Origin: JALOAT01 sp041677345
GTDB taxonomy: Bacteria; Pseudomonadota; Gammaproteobacteria; Thiohalomonadales; Thiohalomonadaceae
NCBI GenBank assembly: GCA_041677345.1
Contig: JBAYQE010000093.1
Location: 1 to 10,650 of the forward strand
Length of the DNA stretch: 10,650 bases
Direction of reading: 5' to 3'
In this document: piece after piece, positions 1 to 5,870 of the stretch
How the letters are laid out: every line of letters starts with the position of its first letter
How positions within the stretch are numbered: position 1 is the first letter of the stretch
The notes under the pieces: model-generated
The model's input: the letters and a program-made list of their open reading frames with translations, nothing else
Told to the model about the DNA's origin: nothing
Databases searched by the model: none
Made by a program: the position numbers and the translations under genes

Positions 1-1848
1 CGCACCGCGGCGGCCATCGAACCCGGGTGGATCGAACGGCTGGCCCCGCACCTGCTCAAGCGCACCTGGTTCGAGCCTCACTGGGAAAAGAAGCCGGCGC
101 GGGTGGCGGCTTACGAGCAGGCGACGCTGTACGGCCTCATCGTGGTGGCCCGGCGTCCCGTGAACTACGGTCCCATCGACCCGCAGACCTCGCGCGCGAT
201 CTTCATCCGCGAGGGCCTGGTGGCGGGCGAACTGCGCACCAACGCCCCTTTCTTTGCCCACAACCACCGCCTCATCGCCGAGGTGGAGGACCTGGAGGCC
301 AAGCGCCGGCGGCGCGACCTGCTGGTGGACGAGCAGTTCCTGTTCGACTTCTACGACGCGCGCGTGCCGCGGGGCGTGTACGACGGCGACAGCTTCGAGC
401 GTTGGCGCCGTGAGGCCGAGCGCGAAAACCCCAGGCTGCTGTTCCTCCGCCGCGAGGACCTCATGCGCCAGGAAGCCGAAGGCGTCACCGGAGAGCAGTT
501 TCCCTCCGCGCTGGACCTCGACGGCGTTCCGCTCGCCCTCAGTTATTACTTCGCCCCGGGCGAGCCCGACGACGGTGTCACCGCCACCGTGCCCGTGGCC
601 GTGCTGGCGCAGCTCGACGCGGCGCGTCTGGAATGGCTGGTGCCCGGGCTGCTGGAGGAGAAGATGGCCGCGCTCATCCGCTCCCTGCCCAAGGCCCTGC
701 GCAGGAACTTCGTGCCCGCGCCCAATTTCGCGCGGGCGCTGATGGAGCGCTTGCGGCCCGATGGTCCCGGGCTGCGCGAGGCCATGGCGGTGGAACTCCA
801 ACGCATGACCGGCGTGGAGATCCCGCGTGAGGTCTGGCAGGCGCAGGAACTGCCCGCGCACCTGCGCATGAACCTGCGCGTGGTGGACGAGAAGGGGCGT
901 GAGCTGGCGAGCGGCCGCGATCTGGAGGCGCTCAGGGCGCAGCTCGCCGGCAAGGTGCAGGCGGCCTTCGAGGCGGCCCCGTTTTCCGCCATGGAGCAGA
1001 CCGGCCTCACCGCCTGGACCTTCGGCGAGCTGGCGCCCGAGGTGAGCCTGCAGCGCCACGGTCTGACGCTGCGCGCCTATCCCGCGTTGGTGGACGAGGG
1101 CGCCGGCGTGGCGCTGCGTTTCATGCAGTCTTCCGCCGAGGCGCGCTCGGCCACCGCCGCCGGACTGCGGCGTCTGTTCATGCTGGCGCTGCCGGACAAG
1201 GTGAAGTACCTGAAGAAATCCCTGCCGGGTTTGCAGGCCATGTGCCTGCACTATGCGCCCGTGGGCCGCTGCGACGACCTCAAGGACGATCTCGTGCAGG
1301 CGGCCTTCGACAGCACCTTCATGGCCGAGCCCTGGCCGCGCACCGCCGAGCAGTTCCGCGCGCGTCTCGAAGAAAAAAAGGCGCGCTTGGTGTCCGAGGC
1401 GACCACGCTGGCGGCGCACGTGGCCGACGCGCTGGCGGAGTATCACGCCGTGTGCGGACTGCTGCGCCACGAAGCGCCCCATCGCCAGCATGCACTGGAG
1501 GACGTGCGCGGCCAGTTGGCCCACCTCATCTACCCGGGCTTCATCACGCGTACCCCGCAGGCCTGGCGCGCGCACCTGCCGCGCTATCTCAAGGCCGCGC
1601 GCCTGCGCCTCGAAAAACTGGATCGCAACCCGGAACGCGATCGTCATGCCACGCGCGACATCGCCGCGCTGTGGGAACCGCTGCGCCGCGGACTCGAGGC
1701 CGGCGAGGTGTGCGGTGAAGCGCAGCTCGAGTTCCGCTGGCTGCTGGAGGAACTGCGCGTGTCCCTGTTTGCCCAGGAACTGAGGACGGCGGTGCCCGTG
1801 TCCACGGCACGTCTCGAAAAGCGATGGCGTGAAATCGCAGGCACTTGA
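1..1848 (+). CDS. hrpA: ATP-dependent RNA helicase HrpA, C-terminal half (5' end outside window)
   Basis: The reading frame is open from base 1 to a TGA at 1846-1848, giving 615 residues; full HrpA proteins are about 1300, so roughly the C-terminal half is present. The helicase core (Walker A, DEAH box) lies upstream of the window. The opening residues (WIERLAPHLLKRTWFEPHW, about 10-28) match the conserved tail of the OB-fold region of HrpA. The rest corresponds to the HrpA-specific C-terminal domain (DUF3418), including YYFAPGEPDDGVT (about 182-194) and SLPKALRRNFVPAPNFA (about 222-238), which closely resemble the E. coli protein from memory. HrpA is a cytoplasmic DEAH-box 3'-5' RNA helicase linked to mRNA processing and, in recent work, to rescue of collided ribosomes. 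The GTG at 103 is internal and not the true start. No frameshift is seen. Confidence 0.95.
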   Translation, partial: RTAAAIEPGWIERLAPHLLKRTWFEPHWEKKPARVAAYEQATLYGLIVVARRPVNYGPIDPQTSRAIFIREGLVAGELRTNAPFFAHNHRLIAEVEDLEAKRRRRDLLVDEQFLFDFYDARVPRGVYDGDSFERWRREAERENPRLLFLRREDLMRQEAEGVTGEQFPSALDLDGVPLALSYYFAPGEPDDGVTATVPVAVLAQLDAARLEWLVPGLLEEKMAALIRSLPKALRRNFVPAPNFARALMERLRPDGPGLREAMAVELQRMTGVEIPREVWQAQELPAHLRMNLRVVDEKGRELASGRDLEALRAQLAGKVQAAFEAAPFSAMEQTGLTAWTFGELAPEVSLQRHGLTLRAYPALVDEGAGVALRFMQSSAEARSATAAGLRRLFMLALPDKVKYLKKSLPGLQAMCLHYAPVGRCDDLKDDLVQAAFDSTFMAEPWPRTAEQFRARLEEKKARLVSEATTLAAHVADALAEYHAVCGLLRHEAPHRQHALEDVRGQLAHLIYPGFITRTPQAWRAHLPRYLKAARLRLEKLDRNPERDRHATRDIAALWEPLRRGLEAGEVCGEAQLEFRWLLEELRVSLFAQELRTAVPVSTARLEKRWREIAGT

Positions 1849-2117
1849 GCGAGCACTTGGAACCGGGCAGAAGACACAGAGTAAATGGCGCCAGGCCGCC
1901 ATCGCTGCTGTGGGTGCATACCCCGGGCGTACTGGCGGATGGCGGGCGGGGACCCGCTGTGTCTCCCATGGCACCGGGCCAATGTACCGTTAGGTTGATG
2001 CTCGATCGCGCCAGTATTGCTGTGACTTATTACACACGCGGTGATTTGGTGCGCCACATGGCCGCTCCAGGACCTCTCGACCATACTTGATTTACCCGTA
2101 GGGAAGGGAGGCGCGCC
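1849..2117. other. Intergenic region between hrpA and the BON protein
   Basis: This 269-base gap has no convincing gene. A frame from TTG at 1845 to 2090 overlaps the hrpA stop, but it has no ribosome site and its protein resembles nothing I know. A short GC hairpin (GCGGG at 1942-1946 with CCCGC at 1953-1957, six-base loop) lies 94 bases after hrpA. It lacks a T tract, so it is only a weak terminator candidate. The AT-richer stretch around 2015-2095 probably holds the promoter of the next gene. Confidence 0.5.
2082..2087 (+). promoter_or_regulatory. Possible -10 element for the BON-domain gene
   Basis: CATACT at 2082-2087 lies in the context CCATACTTGA, close to the extended -10 favoured by sigma S (CTATACTTAA). 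No good -35 hexamer lies 16-18 bases upstream, which also fits a sigma-S-type promoter but is not proof. It would place the transcript start near 2094, ahead of a strong ribosome site (GGAGG 2107-2111, six bases before the ATG). BON proteins such as E. coli OsmY are known stress genes, so this assignment is plausible but inferred. Confidence 0.3.
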
Positions 2118-2870
2118 ATGAGCGATGAAGCCGATGCAGTGAAGGAATTTTGTGCCCGCCTGGAACGAGATGTTCAAGTCAATCTCTCCCGTAACCCCAT
2201 CAAGGCCGAGCTACGCGGTGGCGCCCTCTATCTCACGGGCGAGGTGGAAGACATCGTCGCCAAGCGTCGTGCCGCACATCTCGCGGTGGAGCTGCACGGC
2301 CGGGACAGCGTGCAGGACCTGATCACGGTGAAGCCTGCACAGGAGCGCGAAGATGGGGCCATACGCAATTCGCTGGTGCAGGCCCTGCTGGAAGAATCCG
2401 TGTTTCGCCGTTTCGGTATCAATGTCTTCTCCAAAGGCGAGATGTACATCGAGCGTGACGTGCGTGAGAACGGCGAAGGTCATCTGGACCTGATCATCGA
2501 CAACGGCGTGGTCACCCTCTCGGGCGAGGTATGGAGTTTGTCGCACCGCCGCATGGCGGAACTCATCGCCTGGTGGGTCCCGGGTGTGCGTGGTGTCGTC
2601 AACCAGATCGCCATCAACCCGCCGGAGGTGGATACGGACGACGACATCACCGACTCGGTGCGGTTCGCCCTCGACAAGGATCCGCTGGTAAACAGCAGCC
2701 AAATCCGCATCACCACGCGCGACGGCCTCGTCACGCTCGAGGGCCTGGTGCCCCAGCCGGAGGAGCGTCACATGGCCGAGCAGGACGTGTGGTACCTGGG
2801 TGATGAAGTGGCGGAAGTGGACAATCTGATCCAGGTGCGCCCGATCGCCCGGGAGAGCGCCGGTATGTGA
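2118..2870 (+). CDS. BON-domain protein with three BON repeats, probably cytoplasmic
   Basis: This 250-residue protein starts at an ATG with GGAGG six bases upstream. Three BON-type units can be seen. Unit 1 is about residues 8-72 (helix, then GGALYLTGEVEDIVAKRRA). Unit 2 is about 80-167 and has an insertion before its core strand (IDNGVVTLSGEVWSLSHRR, ending GVRGVVNQIAI). Unit 3 is about 175-241 (TRDGLVTLEGLV, ending VAEVDNLIQV). Each core has the BON pattern of a glycine turn, a 'V-T-L-x-G-x-V' strand, a helix and a closing 'V-x-x-V-x-N-x-I'. BON domains are known to bind phospholipid membranes or to act as partner modules in OsmY, Kbp and secretin-linked proteins. No signal peptide, lipobox or membrane segment is present, so the protein is probably cytoplasmic, unlike OsmY. 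It stands alone in its transcription direction and converges on the next gene. Its specific role is unknown. Confidence 0.85.
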   Translation: MSDEADAVKEFCARLERDVQVNLSRNPIKAELRGGALYLTGEVEDIVAKRRAAHLAVELHGRDSVQDLITVKPAQEREDGAIRNSLVQALLEESVFRRFGINVFSKGEMYIERDVRENGEGHLDLIIDNGVVTLSGEVWSLSHRRMAELIAWWVPGVRGVVNQIAINPPEVDTDDDITDSVRFALDKDPLVNSSQIRITTRDGLVTLEGLVPQPEERHMAEQDVWYLGDEVAEVDNLIQVRPIARESAGM

Positions 2871-2875
2871 CCGGG

Positions 2876-2912
2876 GCCGGCTGCCGCCGCTATGACGGCG
2901 GCATACGCCGGC
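2876..2912. terminator. GC-rich hairpin between convergent genes (possible bidirectional terminator)
   Basis: TGCCGCCG (2882-2889) pairs perfectly with CGGCGGCA (2896-2903) around a six-base loop. It is flanked by GCCGGC (2876-2881) and GCCGGC (2907-2912), which can extend the stem past a three-base bulge (TAC). It sits in the 48 bases between two converging stop codons, the expected place for a shared terminator. No T tract follows on either strand, so it is not a textbook intrinsic terminator. It could instead protect 3' ends from exonucleases. Confidence 0.5.
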
Positions 2913-2918
2913 CGCGCC

Positions 2919-3152
2919 TCACAGCCCGATAAGTTCGGCGTGCAAGCCGCGGCAGGTGAGCTGGTGGAGGATGTCGTCGCTGCGGATGGTGAGCGGGTCA
3001 TATGCCACCACCATCAGGTGCGGGGTCCGGTCGGGGCTTTTCACGTTCGCCACGCCAGGCAGATCGGCCAGGGACTCGCACAATTCCTGGCGTCGCCAGG
3101 GATCCAGATTCTCGTCCACGTGGACCGTGATATCCGCCATGCCTGCGTGCAT
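2919..3152 (-). CDS. Small heavy-metal-associated-like (ferredoxin-fold) protein lacking the CxxC metal site
   Basis: This 77-residue protein is read on the minus strand from ATG at 3152-3150 to TGA at 2921-2919. The start is fixed by a strong ribosome site (AAGGAGG, complement of 3157-3163) four bases upstream; the longer frame to 3362 would run through the promoter of the divergent gene. The predicted order is strand-helix-strand-strand-helix-strand: ADITVHV (6-12), helix about 17-30, GVANVKS (33-39), HLMVVAYD (45-52), helix about 57-67, AELIGL (72-77). This is the ferredoxin-like layout of HMA/copper-chaperone domains. The metal-binding MxCxxC motif is absent: the loop after strand 1 reads DENLDPW, and the only cysteines are at about 25 and 67. 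It may bind a protein or small ligand rather than copper. Similar short HMA-like proteins without CxxC occur in proteobacteria, to my recollection. Function unknown. Confidence 0.75.
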   Translation of the reverse strand: MHAGMADITVHVDENLDPWRRQELCESLADLPGVANVKSPDRTPHLMVVAYDPLTIRSDDILHQLTCRGLHAELIGL

Positions 3153-3179
3153 GTGACCTCCTTCCTGCGCGTGATAGCG

Positions 3180-3193
3180 CTGGAATTTTCCAG
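3180..3193. repeat. Short perfect inverted repeat in the divergent intergenic region
   Basis: CTGGAA (3180-3185) and TTCCAG (3188-3193) form a perfect 6-2-6 palindrome 28 bases upstream of the minus-strand HMA-like gene start, followed on the plus strand by six T (3195-3200). It could be an operator for the small gene. It is too tight a loop for a good terminator. Chance is possible. Confidence 0.25.
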
Positions 3194-3288
3194 GTTTTTT
3201 CGATTCAACCCTAGCAAACCGGCAGTGCCGTGCAACGCCGCGCCCGCACCCTCCCCGTTTGGCTCGTCGAAATCCTGGCGGGTGATTC

Positions 3289-3317
3289 CTAACATTCTGA
3301 AAAACCTCGACTATACT
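3289..3317 (+). promoter_or_regulatory. Sigma70-type promoter for sirB1
   Basis: The -10 hexamer TATACT (3312-3317) matches the consensus at five of six positions. CTAACA (3289-3294) is a four-of-six -35 match at the ideal 17-base spacing. Transcription would start near 3324, about 37 bases before the sirB1 ATG. The stretch is AT-richer than its surroundings. A purine-rich ribosome site (AAGGGAGGGGAGG, 3347-3359) follows just before the start codon. Confidence 0.6.
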
Positions 3318-3360
3318 GCGACTACGGGCGTGGTCGTCCGGACCATAAGGGAGGGGAGGC

Positions 3361-4200
3361 ATGGGGACCTCTCAACTTGAACGACTGATCCACATCATGG
3401 AGGCACCGGATCGCGAGCTTGATCTCGCCGAGGCGGCGCTGCTCATAGCCCGGGAGGAATTCCCGAATCTGGTCGTGTCCGATTATCTCGGACAGATAGC
3501 ACATCTGGCAGCCAACGTCTGCCGGCGCCTGCCCAAGGAGGCGGGGGTCGGTGATGCCGTGTTCGCCATAAACGAATACCTCTTCGACGTGGAGGGTTAC
3601 GCCGGTAACCACGAGGACCGCCACGACCCACAGAACGTGTTCCTGAACCAGGTGCTCGATCTGCGCCGCGGCGGCCCGATCGCGTTGACCATCCTCTATG
3701 TCACGGTTGGTCGCTGCCTGGGCCTGCCGCTGCAGGCCATTGCCCTGCCCAACCACTTCCTGGTGAAGATCGCCATGGAGGAGGGCAGCATCATCCTCGA
3801 CCCGTATGTGGGCGGCATGGTGCTTGATGACGTGGGTCTGCGCGGGCTGCTGTCGCGGATCTATGGGGAGGATGTGCCGCCCGATCTCATTCCACTTCTC
3901 ACCAGCCCGGCCGCCAAGCGCGAGGTGGTGACGCGCATGCTACGCGAGTTGAAGCAGGACTTCGTGCGCAAGCAACGCTACGAAAAGGCCCTGTGGACCA
4001 GCGACCTGCTGCTGCGTATCGCGCCGGAAATGGCCGACGAGGTGCGTGAGCGTGCCTACCTGTACGAACGCATCCAACACACGCGTGGTGCACTCACCGA
4101 CTATATCCATTATCTGGAAATGATGCCCCACGCCCGTGATGCCGCCGACGTGCGCCGGCGTATCGCCAACCTGCGCGGCCGCGGTTTCCGGCTGCACTGA
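3361..4200 (+). CDS. sirB1: SirB1-family protein (transglutaminase-like fold plus TPR-like tail)
   Basis: This 279-residue protein, close to the usual SirB1/YchA length (about 270), starts at an ATG preceded by a strong purine-rich ribosome site. The N-terminal two thirds hold the SirB1 signature: FAINEYLFDVEGYAGN (68-83), FLNQVLDLRRGGPIALTILY (94-113), LPNHFLVKI (129-137) and IILDPYVGG (144-152). His132 and Asp147 sit where a transglutaminase-type triad would have its His and Asp. The cysteine is missing (PIAL region), as is common in this family, so classical catalysis is unlikely. Residues 187-270 are helical and TPR-like. SirB1 proteins are soluble and conserved in gammaproteobacteria, often near prmC/prfA, and their biochemical role is unresolved. 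Here the gene has its own promoter and is followed by a repeat element, so it appears to be a single-gene unit. Confidence 0.88.
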   Translation: MGTSQLERLIHIMEAPDRELDLAEAALLIAREEFPNLVVSDYLGQIAHLAANVCRRLPKEAGVGDAVFAINEYLFDVEGYAGNHEDRHDPQNVFLNQVLDLRRGGPIALTILYVTVGRCLGLPLQAIALPNHFLVKIAMEEGSIILDPYVGGMVLDDVGLRGLLSRIYGEDVPPDLIPLLTSPAAKREVVTRMLRELKQDFVRKQRYEKALWTSDLLLRIAPEMADEVRERAYLYERIQHTRGALTDYIHYLEMMPHARDAADVRRRIANLRGRGFRLH

Positions 4201-4237
4201 CTCGTGGGGATCAACCAGCGAAGCCACGGAAGGATCG

Positions 4238-4311
4238 TGTCGCAGGAGCGGCCTGAGAGCGATGGGTTTGCCCACGACCGCTGCAAAAATCGCCGGCTTA
4301 GCCCGCTCCAA
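4238..4311. repeat. REP/REPIN-like inverted repeat pair
   Basis: Two copies of a REP-type core face each other. The forward copy reads GGAGCGG (4245-4251) then GCGAT (4259-4263); the inverted copy reads ATCGC (4289-4293) then CCGCTCC (4303-4309). The minus-strand reading of the second copy (GGAGCGGGCTAAGCC, then GGCGAT) is very like the REP elements of Pseudomonas, Stenotrophomonas and relatives. A small hairpin (TGGG/CCCA, 4263-4274) lies between the copies. Such pairs are mobilised by RAYT (TnpA-REP) transposases elsewhere in the genome and lie between genes. None is encoded in this window. The element occupies the middle of the 230-base gap after sirB1 and could act as a 3'-end structure for its mRNA. 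Confidence 0.65.
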
Positions 4312-4430
4312 CCACCGGCCGTTGCACCTACATGGACGCGTGTCTTGCCCCGTGGCGTCCGTGGCTGATCTTCTAATCCACACCGCCGCGCGGGATTTCT
4401 TCCGGCTGGGCTTGGGCGTACCCTCTGGGC

Positions 4431-5051
4431 ATGGTCGACCTGCTCATCAACAGCTTCGTAGTTTTTTTCGTGGTCATTGACCCCATCGGGCTCTCGGCCA
4501 TATTTGCGGCACTCACGCGCGGCTATTCGCGAGAGGCCCGGCGTCGGGTCGCGCTGCACGGTGTGGTACTTTCCACCGTGATCCTGGTGCTCTTCTTTTT
4601 CGCGGGCGACTGGTTCCTGCAGGCCATGGGCATCGAGGTGGCAGCGTTTCGCATGGCGGGCGGCCTGCTGCTGTTGCTGCTTTCGGTGGACATGGTCTTT
4701 GCGCGCCAGTCGGGCCTGCGTTCCACCACCTCGGGTGAAACGGCGGAGGCTGAGATACGCCAGGACATCTCCGTATTCCCGCTCGCCTTCCCGCTCATCG
4801 CGGGGCCGGGCGCGCTCACCACGGTGCTGCTCATGACGGCCCAGCCTGGCGGTGCGACCGTGTCCAGCCTGATGCTGGGGATCATCATATTGGTGCTCGC
4901 CATCACCTGGGCGATGCTGCTGTTCGCTGAACAACTTTATCGCGTGCTCGGCGAGACCGGTACCAACATGATCAGCCGTGTGCTCGGTGTGGTGCTGGCG
5001 GCGCTGGCGGTGCAATTCATCGTGGACGGCGCCAAGGCGGCCTTCTGGTAG
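4431..5051 (+). CDS. MarC-family integral inner-membrane protein
   Basis: This 206-residue protein has six predicted membrane helices (about 5-29, 42-62, 70-92, 114-136, 144-166, 181-201), the usual size and layout of the MarC (UPF0056) family. Family motifs are present: FFVVIDPIGLSAIFAALT (12-29) in helix 1, and SVFPLAFPLIAGPGALTT (114-131), where the conserved AGPGA lies. A cytoplasmic or periplasmic loop rich in polar residues (about 93-112) splits the protein into two three-helix halves. MarC proteins were once tied to multiple antibiotic resistance, but that link was later withdrawn; their substrate is unknown. The ATG at 4431 fits the start of homologues, yet no ribosome site is visible in the ten bases before it (ACCCTCTGGGC). 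The gene may have an unusual or leaderless start. It converges on tesA. Confidence 0.88.
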   Translation: MVDLLINSFVVFFVVIDPIGLSAIFAALTRGYSREARRRVALHGVVLSTVILVLFFFAGDWFLQAMGIEVAAFRMAGGLLLLLLSVDMVFARQSGLRSTTSGETAEAEIRQDISVFPLAFPLIAGPGALTTVLLMTAQPGGATVSSLMLGIIILVLAITWAMLLFAEQLYRVLGETGTNMISRVLGVVLAALAVQFIVDGAKAAFW

Positions 5052-5085
5052 GGGTCGCGGGAAAAGGATTCGACGCTCAGGGGCG

Positions 5086-5224
5086 AAGGACGCAAAGGAA
5101 TCATTATTTCGTCGCCCCGGCGAAACCCGGGGTCGAGTCCATAAAGCCTGGATCCCGGCTCGTGCTTGCGCCGAAATGACGAACCCTGTTGCGCAAACTC
5201 ACCTGTTTCTTGCGTCCTTTGCGT
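5086..5224. repeat. Nested dispersed-type inverted repeat between marC and tesA
   Basis: Outer arms ACGCAAAGGA (5090-5099) and TCCTTTGCGT (5215-5224) are exact reverse complements. Inside them lies a 76-base unit with ends TTCGTC (5108-5113) and GACGAA (5178-5183), holding a strong hairpin (CCCCGG 5115-5120, CCGGGG 5127-5132, loop CGAAAC) and a GGATCCCGG stretch. The inner unit resembles the widespread 'CGTCATTCCCGCGAAAGCGGGAATCCAG' class of short palindromic elements, and the outer arms resemble 'GGACGCAAAGGA' repeats seen between genes in proteobacteria. It occupies most of the 195-base gap between convergent marC and tesA, so it may also end both transcripts. No coding capacity is seen. 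Confidence 0.55.
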
Positions 5225-5246
5225 TGGGCTGTTTGCCTTCCCCTTT

Positions 5247-5870
5247 TCAGCGCAGTAACGGCCGCAGCACGGGCCAGACGTTGTCGAGCATGATGGGCTG
5301 CGCCGCGGGTGCGGCATGGATGCGATCGGCCTGCATGAGGGCCCCCTTGTCGTCCACGCCACGCAGCAGATAGGGCACGAGCGGCACGCCGCGTTGACGT
5401 GCGACCTCGTGGTACACCTGTTCGAAGCGCCGGGTGTAGGCGGGTCCGTAGTTGGGCGGCATGCGCAAGCCGACCAGCAGTACCTTCACCCCGCGGGTGC
5501 GGGCGGCGTCCACCATGGCGAACAGATTGGCCTGCATCTGCTCCGTCGACAAGCCGCGCAGGCCGTCATTGCCGCCCAGGGCGATGATCACCAGGGCCGG
5601 GTCCTGCGTGGCCAGCACGGAATGCAGGCGGGACAGGCCGCCGCCGGTGGTTTCACCGCTCACGCTGGCGTTGATGACGCGCCAGTCGTAACCCTCGCGC
5701 TGGATACGCGTGGCCAGCAGGCGCACCCAGCCCTGGGCGACGTCCATGCCATAGGCGGAACTGAGGCTGTCGCCCAGCACCACCAGGGTACGCGGCGCGG
5801 CAGCGAGGGCGGCCGCGTACAATAACAGGCCCAGCGCAAAGACGAGTTGACGGAAGGAACGTGTCGGCAT
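5247..5870 (-). CDS. tesA: TesA: periplasmic SGNH esterase / acyl-CoA thioesterase I / lysophospholipase L1
   Basis: This 207-residue protein is read from ATG at 5870-5868 to TGA at 5249-5247. The longer open frame to 6266 is a shadow of ybbA. Residues 1-25 form a signal peptide (basic start, then LVFALGLLLYAAALAAA), with cleavage probably after about Ala24 or Ala25. SGNH blocks are complete: GDSLS (33-37, nucleophile Ser35), SGETT (71-75, oxyanion Gly72), GGNDGLRG (99-106, Asn101) and DRIH (182-185, Asp182 and His185). Length matches E. coli TesA (208). The enzyme cleaves thioesters and lysophospholipid or other acyl esters in the periplasm. It sits head to head with ybbA, with start codons overlapping by two bases. 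No ribosome site precedes its ATG, so a leaderless mRNA is likely. The neighbouring ABC transporter is its probable partner. Confidence 0.93.
   Translation of the reverse strand: MPTRSFRQLVFALGLLLYAAALAAAPRTLVVLGDSLSSAYGMDVAQGWVRLLATRIQREGYDWRVINASVSGETTGGGLSRLHSVLATQDPALVIIALGGNDGLRGLSTEQMQANLFAMVDAARTRGVKVLLVGLRMPPNYGPAYTRRFEQVYHEVARQRGVPLVPYLLRGVDDKGALMQADRIHAAPAAQPIMLDNVWPVLRPLLR
5818..5823 (+). promoter_or_regulatory. Possible -10 of the ybbA promoter, inside tesA codons
   Basis: TACAAT matches the -10 consensus at five of six positions and would start transcription near 5830, about 39 bases before the ybbA ATG. The -35 position (about 5795-5800, GCGCGG) is poor. A ribosome site GGAAGGAA (5852-5859) follows nine bases ahead of the ybbA ATG. 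On the other strand these bases encode the hydrophobic core of the TesA signal peptide (LLYAA). Confidence 0.35.

Noticed and set aside
1942..1957. GC hairpin after hrpA as an intrinsic terminator
   Set aside because: The stem is only five pairs with no T tract and is 94 bases past the stop; such short GC stems are common by chance here.
1845..2090. 81-residue frame after hrpA starting with TTG
   Set aside because: Rare start, no ribosome site, no recognisable protein; it overlaps the likely promoter region of the next gene.
3153..3362. Upstream extension of the HMA-like gene to 147 residues
   Set aside because: The extension crosses the sirB1 promoter and is Arg/Gly-rich without structure; the ribosome site at 3157-3163 fixes the start at 3152.
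4110..5015. 301-residue minus-strand open frame opposite marC and the end of sirB1
   Set aside because: Antisense to a clear six-helix MarC gene; low-complexity Gln/Arg/His composition; no domain.
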